A stretch of 64,000 bases of DNA from Astrocystis sublimbata (taxonomy: Eukaryota; Ascomycota; Sordariomycetes; Xylariales; Xylariaceae). The position numbers were made by a program, and so were the translations under genes. The notes under the pieces were generated by a model. That model was given only the letters and a program-made list of their open reading frames with translations. It had not been told where the DNA came from and searched no databases. Shown piece after piece: positions 1-12,541 of the stretch; the first letter of the stretch is position 1, and each line of letters begins with the position of its first letter. The stretch lies in NCBI GenBank assembly GCA_022453515.1, contig JAJNNY010000049.1, positions 186,001-250,000 on the forward strand. The letters run 5' to 3'.

Positions 1-679
1 CAAGTAAATCCCATAGTTGAGATAGATCTTTGACACCACCTGGCCATCTGCAGCCTACACGGAAACGTTAGCTAGAGACCCTAATTTTGCCACAGTGAAG
101 TATGTGTCGATGTGGCTATCTTACCGATACCAACGATGGCAATGGGTTCAGGGACTCCCGTCCCGTCTTGAGAATCTCCCTGCATCTTTGATTCGCGACC
201 GAAAAATAACTGAGAGCATGACAGTTTACCCGGTTGCAGATACTCAATGCAGAATCAACCGGTTATCTGTGATATTACTGAGCCAGCAGTTACATGTGAT
301 CGATCTGATGATGCACATTACTATCACACAGGTGTTACCTGCCTGTCGGCGAACAGCCGAGCCATTCTCCGATCCCAACAAACTCGCCTGTCAGATAAGA
401 CCAAGCTTGTACGAGCCCTGCCAAGCAAACATGGCGATTTTTCCATTGTGAGACTGTGAATAAGCTGTGAGCAATGCGGTCTTCGTATGTGCTCCACTCA
501 CGAGGGGTGTATGTCCCATCGAAACCAACTCACATGCCCTAGACCAGTTCAGCCAGCGTATAATATCTTGCTCGTGATGGGAGGCAATGCGCTGTCAATG
601 TTCATGTCAAGTGCCTAGCTGATTCGTATACGTTGCCCTGCGGGACAAATTCGGGGTATCACTTGGCGGCAACCACGCT
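1..679. other. Left-edge region, no supported gene
   Basis: Only short open frames without recognisable motifs or intron structure are present. Nothing is supported here. Confidence 0.5.
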
Positions 680-1360
680 TCACAAGATACCATCTTCGCG
701 CCGGTCGATGTACTTGAGGTTCTTGTCATTGCCGAGAATTACACCGTAGAGAGAATGGTTGAGAGGCACGGGTGGCTCAAGATATGCATCAGTGATATTG
801 TGACCCATACGGCCCGTGTGCGCGTCGTGGTTACCGAAGAAACGCGAACTACTAGTGGCGTCGACAGGGATAGCTGCGATAGTTCGCAGCTCGGCGAGCT
901 TGGCATCGCGGGGTGACTAGACCCTGCCACTCGGGTCTGTCCCTCTTTAGCAGCCGACGCCGTCGATCTCACCTACGTTGATTACCACATTGCGACTCGC
1001 ACTGTATAGTCGAGCCGAAAGATACAAACGAGGCGAGTAGATAGGTGAATGCAGAGAGAGTATGGTTACAACTGCTACCCTTATGCCACACGCAACTACC
1101 CCGGTGCTACTATAGTGCCACACGGTGGATATAGAGGAACACGCTTCCATCAAATGGGAGTGATGGCGGCAGCGATGCATACTACGTGGAACATGATTTC
1201 TCACAACGAACAGAGGACCCCTGGTTCTGTGTGGGCAACACCCCTGAGACAGAATGGCATCCCGGGTAGGTCTAGATTGATGAAGAGCCCACGTTCGGTC
1301 TAGATTATACCCTGTCTCGGTTTGGAAGGTTGGACTGTTAGATCGCGCATTGGGTGGCAT
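680..1360 (-). CDS. Unrecognised gene 3' end or gene fragment
   Basis: A coding-like exon runs from 916 down to a TGA at 682-680. It ends with a well-formed tail (NHSLYGVILGNDKNLKYIDR, then REDGIL). Its upstream frame is closed by TAG exactly at a CTAG acceptor. A 60-bp intron (976-917, donor GTAGGT, branch-like GCTGCTAAAG) would join it in phase 0 to an open frame ending ...RNVVIN at 977. That frame is open up to an ATG at 1360, but the part beyond about 1050 looks weakly coding, so the true start is unknown and could be missing. I do not recognise the family. It could be a live small gene, or the remnant of a larger one cut by rearrangement at the cluster edge. Confidence 0.3.
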
Positions 1361-1638
1361 GAAAAGGATACTACCAGGGGCACGTCACGTATGCAATTAT
1401 TCCCTAATGAAGGATCTGAGATGTGCTTCTTGGGGGGTTCATTGGCTATAGTAGAGCACATGATTTCGAAATCGCTCGAAGGAGTAAATGAGGATGATGA
1501 TGCATGTACCCTCATGAGGTTGTTACTGCGCAACTCAGAAATGCGTGACTGTAATTACTCGCAAACAATTCTAGGTCTGTCTACGTAGACAATGAAAGGT
1601 GCGACCCGAATTGAGGCCGATACTATCAAACATGCTGT

Positions 1639-3222
1639 TTAGTTCAATCGGTTCAAACGGACTTCGATTAGTCCCATGACTCCCTTTCCGTGTAATCGTA
1701 CAATCTGTGCGTGTCCCAATGACAGATTAGCATGTGTATTGTGTGTGGCAACTGAAATAACAAACATTTGAGCACTTACCTCAAATCGCTCATCGGCCTG
1801 CTTCAGCAACTTATCGAACTCTTTCAGTGTCCTCTGCTTAGCGGCATAGCCATTCAACATAGCTATATCAACCTGTCGTAGATGGTGTTCTTCCACTTTC
1901 AACTCCGTGTTGGCGGGTGGCAGAACCATGTCGTTGATTAGCAAACGAACTGCGGGGGTGCATTTCTCCATCGCGGGGGCGAATGTTTTCAGAATTTTCA
2001 CGCTCATCTCGTCGTTGTAATTGTGAATCACTTGCCGCACGAAGAACAATCCTGCATCCTTTATGGGCTGGGGCCCGAAAAAGTCATGAGTCATGAAGGA
2101 GACACGCTTCTCGACGAGGGGATAATCGGCCCTTTTGCGTCCCTCAGCGAGCATGTTAGGATTAACGTCTTGAACGATGAATTGTAGATCGGAAAATTCC
2201 TGCGCATGCAATCGATTAGCGCGAAACATAGTTGCAAACTTCCCGAACCACGATTGACGTACACTCGCGAGGAAAATAGAGATGTGACCAGTTCCGCCAC
2301 CAACGTCCACGACAGTCTGCTTGCCAAGACTGCCCCACGGGAAACGGTCTCGCAGTTCAGCAGTATCATTGTTCACTTAATGGTGTGATTAGCGATGATC
2401 AACACATCAGTAGAATGATCGGTATTACTTTTGGCAAGTCCGGCCATCGCAGAAGCGAAACGTTGGCCCCTTTCAGGGTTGGCGGCATACCACTGATACG
2501 GGGATATACCAAATCGGGTGCTGAAAGCGCTGTAGGCAGGTGTCGATTCATAAGGGGCTCTCTGAATAGACGTGGCAGTTAAGGAAGCCGCCTCAAACAT
2601 CTCATCCGCTCTATACCCAGTGGTAAGTATTTCGACGACTTCGAGCACAAGAGGGTTCATACTGACTGGAATGATATCGCAGCTTCTATTGTATGATCTC
2701 TCGCAATGAGTGCAGAAAGAGCAGTATGTTCGTAAACATCCTCCTCTACCTCCTGGAAACAGCGTTGCGAAGCAAGCAACTTCATGATGCGCCTAAGCCG
2801 GTCTTCATCCATACCCGCCTTCTCCGCCATCTCGCTCACGGACACTGGCTTGTCAAGAGGAACAATAGAGAAGTATTTGAAGCGTAAAGCTGTCTGCCAC
2901 GCCCCTAGATCATGGTGATGACAGAAAAAAGTGCGAAGCCAGTTCATTGGGCCATTGGCAAGAAGGATGGTATCCTGAGCCGCTTCAGTGAGGTTCATGC
3001 GAATCTTATCGTACTCGCGTGACCTGGGATACGAGAATCCGGAATCTGCGAAGTTCGGTTCAGAGTATCCCGTGTCTTCGAGGTATTTGACAAAATTCTC
3101 GGCTTGGGCAAGTACATCTCGCGCTTTCTTGAGAATCAGCGACTGTATATGCTTGGTGAGTAGACTAGCTAAATCAAAGGGGTAGAGGATCTCACGTCAA
3201 CTGAATTCTCCATCAAAGGCAT
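1639..3222 (-). CDS. SAM-dependent O-methyltransferase of the cluster
   Basis: Predicted to transfer methyl from SAM to a hydroxyl of the polyketide product in the cytosol. Six exons rebuilt at phase-keeping splice sites: 3222-3196, 3142-2667, 2610-2429, 2375-2263, 2199-1780, 1704-1639, giving 427 aa, usual for fungal plant-type OMTs. The N-terminal half carries the helical dimerisation region (LKKARDVLAQAENFVKYLED) and a winged-helix part near GPMNWLRTFF. SAM motif I, DVGGGTG, is at about 252-258. Further on come the conserved FIVQDVNPNML, the RQVIHNYND segment and a C-terminal KGVMGLIEVRL. The first exon codes only nine residues (MPLMENSVD); an ATG at 2998 would drop about 65 conserved-looking residues, so 3222 is preferred. 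The acceptor of intron 1 could also lie at 3152. It is tail to head with the P450 gene, both on the minus strand, which suits co-regulation. Substrate unknown. Confidence 0.88.
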
Positions 3223-3761
3223 CTTCTCGCAAAATCACTATTTATCGTAGTAAAGATGGAGAAATAAAGTGTCAGAAGAAATCTGATATTGCAATAGTCT
3301 CATCTATTAGTTCAAAGTGAAATTCATTGCAGAATCAAGACATCAGGTCAATATTCAGATATAATTACCGCCATTCGATCAAGGTATCCGAATGTACTCT
3401 TCGCTTAGCATATCTAGCTGAATACCCCGCCAAAAGAAGGTTGCAGCAATACCAACCCCACTACTTACCACAGACGTAACATCGCATCATGCACCCCCAA
3501 GGCCTTAAAACCAATTAGTGGCGACTATATTCGGTCGGGATTTGGGGCTACCCTTTATTAGGAACTTTTACTCGTCTCTTGGTAATGTAGCCCAAGTTTG
3601 GCCCTTGTCCAGAAAATGTTCTAGGTCGGACATTATCACAAGCTGAGTCTACCTAAGGACCAGGGGTTACATGTTTGTAAAGTGCCCATTTTACAAGCAT
3701 ATTGTACCTTGATCACAATAACTTGTTGTGAAGATTTTGTTATCTACCATCATTGATCCCG
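3223..3761. other. OMT upstream / P450 downstream region
   Basis: No gene. This is the promoter side of the OMT and the 3' flank of the P450. I found no CGGAGT-type element in it. Confidence 0.5.
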
Positions 3762-5552
3762 TCAAGCAGTCTGTCGGCTCCGGAACAGAATCTTATACTT
3801 TGGGTTTGGCAAATCCATGTCCCCCATAACAATGTTACTAGGTCTTTGCTCCCCCTCCAGTAGCTTCAAGTCATATTTGTGCAATAGTTCAATAATGAAA
3901 AGCTTGCTCATCATGCTCGCCATAAACCGGCCCGGGCAACTCTGGTTTCCGTGCCCGAAATGCATAGTCCCCTCATACGTCGAGCTGAATTCAAGACCAC
4001 TGTGGTCCGTGCGGGGGAACTTGCGCAGACGTTCAAAGCGGAATGGGTCAAATGTCATGGCGTTCTCAAACTGTCTATTGTCTAGGGACATTGGTACGCC
4101 AGCAAATGAGATGTGTGTCCCCTGCGGAATAGTCTCGCCTGATGATAGTTTGAAGGGTTTCATGATCTTGCGGTTTGTTGAGACTGACGATGTTAGCAAT
4201 CTAATAAAATGCCTGATAATGCGCCAAGAATAACAGAAAAGGTAGATCAGAAGAGAACTGTATCATACGTTTTGACGGAGGGTAAAACCTCTGAACCTCC
4301 TTCATGAAGCTGTCAAGCTTCCACATTCGGGAAAGGTCTTCTTTCGTTATAGAGACTGGGTGTGGACCAAGGATCTCCTCAATCTCTGCACGCAAAGGGG
4401 GGGCATAACTTTCGAAGCCAGCGGCAAGATCATAGATGCAGTTCGTTACATGGTTTGTAGTTGTGTGTGTTGCTCCCAAGCTCACGGCAGTTAATCGACG
4501 AGAAATGGTGTTCAGTGAACTCTCTTCTGGTGGCGACGTCTTCACCAGATAATCAAGAGTGCACATAGGTACAGCTTTCAGGTGTGCGGCCCAAACTTCG
4601 GGTTGATGATCTCGCCAATGTAGACGTTTTGCGATATGAGGCGAGATATTTCGCGAAATTTTACGACGATATCGATGGATCCTATAGATATAAGGGGTGA
4701 GGACGATGATCAGTGGGCGTATGAATGAAGGTGCGAATTTGAGAGCAACGGCTAGTATGAAGACATTTTGAGCGTAGCCGAGGTTGTCATTCACCCAGCA
4801 TGGGTCTCTACAAAGTTCAGGGCCTGCCACTGTTCGTGCAACAACGCGCCCCAAGATTTCGAGGATTTTAGGCTGAACTGTAACAGGTGTCCAGTCTGTC
4901 GAGGTTAGAAAAGCGTTTTAGTTCTTAGACTTAGATAGCATACCATGGTACCTCGTGAAGGTTTCATCGAACGCATGCGAGAGCTCATCTGAAGTTGGTT
5001 GGAGCTGTTGATCAAGTTTCGTGACATATTGTGACCGGACGGCGTCGATTGTTGAGCGACCAAAGATGCTATAGTCGAACGTTGTCCAACTTCCCATAAA
5101 GAACTAAGTGTTCAGTAAACGATGCAGCCCGTTGGTAAAAAAGGGGTTTCATTCACATCGGACGTGGCGTGTGATACACTGGCGATGCTACGTGGGAGCG
5201 CTATGATCTCCTGCAGATATCGCAACGGGAGGACAATAGACGGACGATCAGTCGCTGGAAGTCGGAAAATCTCGTCACAGTGCTTCGCCCTCTTTAATAT
5301 ATAGTGTCAGACAGATGAGTTTTATCTTACCCGTTCGTATGCATCATGGATGATGAAACCCCCGTTTCTGAACCAGTGTAGTCCTGCCAGGAAAGGTAGC
5401 TGCAGATGCGGCCTGCCAACTGTTAAGAACTGATGGGTATTGTTGTTGGCCAAGAGGGTATACAAAATATAGACAGTGCCGATAAAAAGTGCTACTGTTG
5501 TTGGGAGATACCAACCTTGGCTTGATAAAGGATCAGTTGCGAAAATAGACAT
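3762..5552 (-). CDS. Cytochrome P450 monooxygenase
   Basis: Membrane-anchored haem oxygenase expected at the ER, using a P450 reductase. Five exons: 5552-5331, 5282-5157, 5103-4944, 4895-4269, 4183-3762, giving 518 aa, normal for the family. An N-terminal membrane anchor lies at about residues 12-35 (LPTTVALFIGTVYILYTLLA). The I-helix carries LGATHTTTNHVTN, of the THTT type common in fungal CYP68- and OrdA-like P450s, with no classic AGxDT. The K-helix region holds LDSFMKEVQRFYPP. The haem loop is FGHGNQSCPGRF with the ligand Cys near residue 461. For intron 1 an acceptor at 5283 gives AYERHCDEIFRLP, which fits family spacing; an earlier acceptor at 5292 would insert three extra residues. Divergent from the FAD oxidase gene across about 1.1 kb. 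Likely oxidises the polyketide product; position unknown. Confidence 0.9.
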
Positions 5553-6655
5553 GATATGTAAATTCAGGTATCATGCAGCTAACAGCTTATAGACATTTCA
5601 ACTGATTATTACTCGGAACATGAGGCAGGGATAGAGCTATCACTTATATCATTCTCGCTGCACTATCGCCCATCTGTCAGATGCTGGAGGTGTCAGGCGT
5701 TTAGCAGATAATGTGACTTGCATTGAACAATTCCATTCTAGCTTTTTAGGTCTTCAACGTGTCATGTCGCAGGCGGGATTGAATGTGGCTTCTTAACACA
5801 GCCAGTAAGAGCACGTCTGCTACTGTTAGGTATTAGCAAGACAGCTTTCCAGCGCATTCGTGTTCTGGCTTGACATGGAGCGTCTCCAACAATACCGGAA
5901 GTGTCAAGGCTTGGTAATTCCAAGATCCTGTTTGACTCCAAATCTGGAAGTCAGACTAGCTGAGTAGGACGTATCGGCCGTATAGCGCCTACGTATGAAA
6001 CTTCTCCTAATACTCTTACGTGAAAGCATCCCGACTTTTGACCAACAATGGTGGGGCCCATTCCCTCTCATATGGAGTGACTCCAGCTAGTTGGGTCTTC
6101 TTGTACCTTTACCAAACCTACCTAAGTGAGTAACCGAGGACCGGTAGGATTGAGTAGATGTGGTGTCATCGAGCAAGGATCTGCGATCAAGGGTAAGACT
6201 GGGCCCAAGTGCTTTATGGAGTACTCCGCACGCAGCTGCGGGCCGGACTAACAGGACGACTTGGATCCCTTGTTCGTGGGCTGTTGGTATCTTGAGCTGC
6301 TTGGCTGCAAAGCACCATCCATAACTGCTGATAAATAATATACATAATAATCATTGAATAAGGATGTTCAGCTTCAGGCCACTCTGACCGCATTGATTCC
6401 GATCAAGTTGGTCCATCCCTGTCTTCGTTCTCCTGTGTCATGATAGCAGAAGCTACTCGACTATTTACCCTCGACCCTTAGACGATAAGCCGCGACCAAG
6501 CTAGGCGACTGGCAAATTTCAACGGCATTCGACGGCCGGTCTCCTCGGACATATTAGAGGAATCCCCAGTTTCCGGATTGGTTCCATATATTTCCTTCGC
6601 GCTTTCGTGCACTAAATGGTTAGCACAAGGTCTCCGTCTCCGTTCAATTTCAAGG
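5553..6655. promoter_or_regulatory. Divergent promoter region of P450 and FAD oxidase
   Basis: No gene. The 1.1 kb between two divergent cluster genes holds a perfect 10-bp palindrome GGAGTACTCC at 6218-6227, continuing into ACTCCG (6223-6228). The same hexamer recurs upstream of the two PKS genes and between the SDR and FMO genes. Binding by the local Zn2Cys6 regulator is inference. Confidence 0.4.
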
Positions 6656-8347
6656 ATGGTTACCAAACTTACTCATTATTTCAAGATGGAGGTAGCAACT
6701 GCACTGCTAGCATGGGCCCTGGCATGCACATGTCGGAACCTGCCTGCATCGAATAATCTTTGGGGTATTTGCCCGCGACAGGATATTGCTGGAGGACTAA
6801 AGCAACGACTATCGGCCAATGCTCAAATCTTCGTCCCGGGCTCGGGCGGGTATGCTCAAGCTACAAATCGTTGGTCGGTACTCGATGCTCCAGACATCAA
6901 CATTGTCATCGTCCCCAGTGTTGAAAACGATGTCGCCGAAATTGCAAGTGCCCCCAGAGTATGTTGACCGAGCTGCCATGCGAATACTAACAATCGTCTA
7001 GGTCAAGTACGCTAATGCGCAGAACATGTCGTTCTTGGCTGTCAATGGTGGCCACGGGGCAATCACTACTGTCGGGAAACTCCGAAGCGGAATTGAGATC
7101 TGGATGAACAAGTTGAGTGGAGTTGAGATAGCACCAGGCGGAACAACAGCCAAGATTGGGGGCGGAACCCTGTCAAAGACAGTGACGGATAGTCTTTGGG
7201 CTCAATCGAAGCAAACAGGTGAGTGAATAATTGATTCGTGTGAATGGAGACTTACATAACAAATTAGTGACCGGCGGCTGTGAGTGCACTAGTTTACTTG
7301 GACCTGGTCTTGGTGGAGGTCACGGCTTCTTACAAGGACGACACGGACTTATCTCCGACCAGTTCGTGTCGATGAACGTCGTGCTTGCTAATGGAGAGCT
7401 TCATACGATCGACAAGACCTCGGATCTCTGGTGGGCAATGCAGGGGGCCGGCCATAACTTCGGGATTGTGACTTCGGTTACGTCGAAGATCTACGACGTC
7501 AAGTATCCCGACTGGGCATACGAAAGCTTCGTATTTACGGGAGACAAAGTGGAAGGCTTATATGGAGGAATCAACGAGCATTTCCTCGAGGATGGTCGTC
7601 AACGAGTTGACGTTATTAATTACTCCTTCTTCTTCAGGTTGCCCACTGTTGATCCGGAGAACGTAAGTATGCACACGATTATCCAATGTTCATCAACTAA
7701 CAGCCTCGTAGCCATTGATCATGTTCTTCATCCTTCAGGAAGGCGTTAAAGCTGTTGACCCAGTCTATACCAAACCGTTTCACGATCTTGGACCAATTGA
7801 CACTGCTGCCGCTGGAGGATCCTACACTAACCTTCCAGCGTGGACTGGCAATTCCAATGATGCACTTCCGTGCCAAAAGTCTGGACTTGTCAACATCCGC
7901 TTTCCTATTGACCTCCAAAACTACAACGTCGATGCGCAGCGAAAAGTCTACGACTTGTATGCCTCCAATACCAAGACCACCCCAGCACTCAACGGGTCGC
8001 TTTTCCTTTTCGAAGGCTACTCGCTTGATGCTGTCAAAGCCATCCCCAGTGACCAAAGCGCGTTTCCGAACCGGGGAGCCAATCTCCTCGTCTCCCCGTT
8101 GCTCACCTACGCCCCAGGCGATGCAGAGCTCGACAAGACAGCAGCTGAGCTAGGTAAAAATGTTCGCCAGATACTCTACGAAGGCAGCGGTCAGAAAGAT
8201 CTGTATACATATGTGAACTATGCCTTTGGAGATGAAACAGTCGAGAATTGGTATGGTCATGAACCTTGGCGCCAGGATAGATTGAAAGCTCTCAAACAGA
8301 AGTATGACCCTCTGGGCAGATTCAGCTTATATGCTCCAATTGCATAG
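6656..8347 (+). CDS. Secreted FAD-linked oxidase, berberine-bridge type (BBE/VAO)
   Basis: Flavoprotein oxidase of the family used in sorbicillinoid (SorD), asperfuranone (AfoF) and related pathways for dehydrogenation or cyclisation. Four exons: 6656-6958, 7002-7218, 7268-7662, 7712-8347; 516 aa from the ATG at 6656, or 506 aa from the ATG at 6686. Both starts have A at -3 and G at +4. The N-terminus is hydrophobic (MEVATALLAWALACTC), like a signal peptide. The FAD_binding_4 domain shows FLAVNGGHGA, whose His is the expected covalent FAD site, then VTGGCECTSLLGPGLGGGHG with a Cys where a second covalent bond forms in bicovalent members. The C-terminal BBE motif is present (YVNYAFGDE, then LKALKQKYDPLGRFS). 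The introns are 43-49 bp. The conserved residues look intact, so it should be active. Confidence 0.92.
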
Positions 8348-9332
8348 GTAGTTACGGACAAATATCGAGACATCACATCACAATCATCAAGCTGATAGAC
8401 AGGGCAATGCAGTGACTAGATTGCATACCTATCATTATATCTCAGTAAACAACTCCTCACACATTCCCAAGCTATTCCTCTATTTTCTAGACTGTTTCAA
8501 GCGCAAAAGTGTGAGAGAAGGGCATTGTTTACATGTGACATACAGGCCCGAAATTCTGGAGAAATCTTTTCGTAACCAGATCATGCTTCCTCATGGGAAG
8601 AGAACCCTCAGATCGGCTGTACAACATGTTCTATTGGGCGAGCGATGAGTAGGCTAACGGTCTGAGCAGCGGTGAAAATGAATGCGTTGCATACTCGTAC
8701 ATCGGTTAGCGTGTCGCTTGCTCCGGTTCAACTCATTTCTGATGCAGTCCCACCATGAAGACAATCGCCGCATCTATTGAAATACAGCTGTGCTTCTGGG
8801 AGTTTCCTGTGTCCCGTCCACTGCGACCAGTAGGAGTCGACTTGGCGAACTATTAGCAAGTGACTACCGCTATCTACCCCGAGCGCTTTGGCCCCTGACT
8901 GTCGCCACGTTCTTACCCGGATCACCACACCCAAACCGTTCGAATTGAGCCAGCCCGCACATGCAACCAACAATGTGTCAGCAATGATGATGGTGCTGAC
9001 CACCATCATGTATGCCGGGGTGTGACGCGGGTGGACAATTTCAGGAAGTGCCAATGTACAGTGTGATAGGTGACAGCCAAGCTTGGGGTAAGTGACTAAT
9101 GCTTGTTTTCGGAATGATACTCTACACGCAGTCGACGATAAGTTCCTATAGCACTGATTCAAACGTCATTCTTTTAATATGTTCAAATAGGAGTGTTTTT
9201 CTAAGAGCTACATATCTTGATATCAACCCTTTCCATGAAGAATCAAGTTCATCGTCTACATTTTGCCCCATACATATGTCGACTGAACTGTCGATTGTAA
9301 AACTGATTACATCGACTAGAGAGAGCTTTCCG
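8348..9332. other. Intergenic, possible membrane-protein relic
   Basis: No convincing gene. On the minus strand around 8728-9020 there is a hydrophobic stretch (MMVVSTIIIADTLLVACAGW) followed by a plausible intron donor and acceptor, but the joined product matches nothing I recognise. It may be a relic. Confidence 0.3.
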
Positions 9333-10676
9333 ATGAACGAAGGAACAGGTACCCTGGTGGGCGAATTCTGGCACAATGTGGGTGGCCAAACGGACGTCGG
9401 TGTCGAGACTGCTTTGCTAGGGCTAGTTTACATCACATTGGGCCTAAGAATTTGGTCTAGAAGCATTCAAAGAGCGCAATACCAATTCAATGATTGGCTT
9501 ATATTTGCTTCAACAGTGAGTAGCTTCCTTACAAACAATACTACAGCCTGAGTCACGATGAATAAGATGCTAATCAGCAGAGGCAGTTTCTCATGTCTGC
9601 TCGGTATGCCCTCGAGGTTACTGTTGCAATCAAAACAGGCGTAGGACTTCACGTTAAAGATGTCATTGCCATTGGCGGCGCTGGCTTGGTCCCTTTGTTT
9701 GCACAGGTATGCTATGCGAAATGCTTAACTTTCCCAAGCGCGTTTGACAAGCTGATTGATTTGATTTGGAAGCTATTGTATGCTATCGATCTACTCTTCG
9801 TTACTATTGTAGTCTTGGTGAAGATGTCCATCCTTCACTTCTACGTGGTCATATTTCGCCAACCGACTTTTACCACGTTGGTCCAAGCTACCATGGGTAT
9901 CTGCGCGGCGTTTTGGGTCGCTGGATTTCGCGACTGCGTTCCACTGTACGCCCCCAGAGAAGAAATGGACGCCAGATCTGCCCGGCCACTGCGGAGACGA
10001 CGTCAAACTGTACCTCGCGGTCGCAACAACAGATTTTATTCTTGACATCGTAACCTTTATTCTCCCTCTGCCGATCTTGTGGAGGCTGCAGATGCCCACG
10101 ATGAAGAAGATCGGCTTACTTGTTGTTTTCAGTCTTGGCTTCACGTATGTTGCACCCCCTGGACATCAGCACATCAGACCTCATGGCTCACACTCATATA
10201 TAGCATTGTTGTTATCACCGCTGTACGCTTCAAGTACTTCTTTGAAGTCGACTCGGATGTCACCTTCACGGTCTGGAGACAAGGTGTCTTATCAGCTGTT
10301 GTGCCTCTACTGGGTATTGTGAATGCAAACTTGCCAGTGATGCAGCCTGCCTTGAGGAAGGTGCTGGGCCCTTTCGGCTTGGTGAAACCTACGAAGATGT
10401 CATCAGGCATTTCGTCTTCGGGGGCCGCGAGTGGTCGCCGCTTCAAGCGATTACAAGAAGAATCAATCGGCCTGTCCATTGTCGGTGGTAAGCTTTCCAA
10501 TTCAGCATGAATTTTGATGTATCTGTTCCATGCTGACGAGGTTTGCTTAAATAGTAGCCGCAGAAAGCCCGCATGACACTGAGAGCGATGGTCATATACG
10601 AGTCACAAGAGACTGGGATGTGCATTCTTCAGTGGCTCTAGATCCGCGCCTAGATATCAAAGATGCAGCTTTGTAA
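9333..10676 (+). CDS. Rhodopsin-domain integral membrane protein, with apparent frameshift
   Basis: Member of the large fungal family of seven-helix proteins with a conserved C-terminal tail; its biochemical role is unknown. Exons: 9333-9515, 9581-9706, 9752-10145 or so, then two more ending at TAA 10674-10676. Helices are visible (ALLGLVYITLGLRIWSRS; LLYAIDLLFVTIVVLVKMSI; ATMGICAAFWVAG; TDFILDIVTFILPLPILWRL). The family Cys/Pro loop is present (FATAFHCTPPEKKWTPDLPG), as is the tail IRVTRDWDVHS. The frame changes by one base near 9923: helix text ending FWVAG is read in one frame and DFATAFHC in the next, with no GT-AG intron between. The copy is therefore either inactivated or carries a sequencing error. 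Upstream in-frame ATGs at 9274 and 9099 exist; 9333 gives the usual short extracellular N-terminus. Confidence 0.75.
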
Positions 10677-12541
10677 TAGAGATAGCTTATGAAAAAGAGA
10701 CTGTTTTCACACCGCCGTGGGATATAGCTTAACAAAACTAAAAATGAGATATACACAATCGTCAAAACTATTAATATTCCTAAGACGAAACTGATGTTCC
10801 TGTATTACTAGATACATTAACTTCTAAGTAACAAGCTTTAATAAAAATCAGTTTAAAACAGCAAAGCTTATTGCGTGGGACTATAAAACTCTGAATATTG
10901 ATCTGTTTATAGTGAAGTACTGAATAGATAACAAAGCATAGTCGTGAGATGAAAAACGTACCGCTTGCAGTAAGAGTCACACCGGTATCGTTGACAGATA
11001 ATTAGATAATGCAGAGCGTCAAAACGATTCAGGGTCCGAATTACCCACTGACCGCAAGTGGATCATGCAAAATTCATTTGAATTAGAATCTCAACACTTT
11101 GATCTACAACTTGCTCGTGCTGTATCCTCGTTGGGACTACATTGATTTCTTAATTTTCCATTCCATCTATATGCCGGGCACTAGTATATTGTTCTACTCA
11201 CGCAACAAGCCATGGAGCAGGGGAAAACGCAGGAAGATGGGCCCCTATTCGGGACCTAGTATACACACTACTGCTAAGTAGGTAGCTAGTCGTCGCGTAC
11301 TAAGCACCGAGTAGCTACAAAGTAGTGACGTCTCCAGAATCTGTTGATCTCGATGTTTATGAATGTGCTTGTAGGGGTGTTCAGCTTGTATAATAGCCCA
11401 AGAGCTGAAAAAAGCCACGGGAGGACCACACAAGCCATGCAGCGGCTAGAGTTACGACTCATTATACATAATTGTAGTATGAAGCGCGCCATGCCAGGGA
11501 TAGCGCGATCCCAACCCAACACCCGGCCCGGAGACCCCTGTGAACGTAAGGAAAAATGTGGCATGCAAGATTAGACCGAGGCGTGTAGAAGCTAAAGGAA
11601 GGTTTACCTCGTATGAAGTATGGTAGACCTTGTTGACCAGCCCTGAACAGTCGCCGCTCCCATAGGAGGTAGAAAGGTAAGATAAAGGAGAGATGCATTC
11701 CTTCAAGGGCAATAGCGGAATCAGTTCCCTTAGATAATCACACCGAAGGCCCGTAAGTAGGACTAGGCCTAATGTCGTAGAATTAGATCATTTTTAACTT
11801 ATAATAAAAACTCAAGCAAAGATTGGTCTGGCCTGCTAATGCAATCATGACTATCACCCGTCGTAGAAGAAAGGATGATATAACCTCACTACAGTATTCG
11901 TTCTATTTACTATATTACATTCTGCTTTCTGTACAAGGTCTTATCCATACCCCTGCAAAGTACACAACATCAAGTTAAATCGGTGATAACAACAGCCTAT
12001 TTGATGAGCTACTACCATAGCGTTCCTAAAAGTCCTTAACAAAAAGCCGAAACTCAACCCGTTCATATAGCGATCTCAACATTCCTTTCCAGTAAACTGT
12101 TGGTTCCAAGGAGCGGCTAATCATAGTCAACGAATGTAGTATTTTCGCGAAAATGCATCGTATCTTGATATTTGGTGATGCCTCAGAAACTGTCTTATGT
12201 GCAAAATAAACTCTTGATTGTCATGCGACCTTCAAAGGCGCCCAGCAGAGTACAGGTGTTACTGAAATATTCCCTAGCCCTCTACATCTTCCGGTCAATC
12301 GATCAAATCTTGTCGTTCACGATACGGAATGTTGATAGAAATATTATTGTCTAAATGATGTTCAGGAGCTGAAAGCATAATATGGGTGCAGTGTGGTGTG
12401 CCATGATCCTGCTTAAGACCTCTAAACTTATAGAATAATAAACCGAAAGTATCAAATTGGAGAATGTCGTAAACCTCTCGTATTTAAATGAAAATTAAGG
12501 ATAACCTTTAAACATCGTTTAATCTTCTGTGCCCCAACTTT
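10677..12541. other. Gene-poor, AT-rich stretch
   Basis: About 1.9 kb in which open frames are short, lack family motifs and lack paired splice signals. Much of it is AT-rich (for example 10700-10980 and 11780-12500), with a GC-richer island at 11240-11720. I see no transposon ends or repeats by eye. Confidence 0.5.

Noticed and set aside
8728..9162. 144-aa minus-strand frame next to the FAD oxidase
   Set aside because: One hydrophobic stretch but no recognisable family, and the spliced versions do not improve it.
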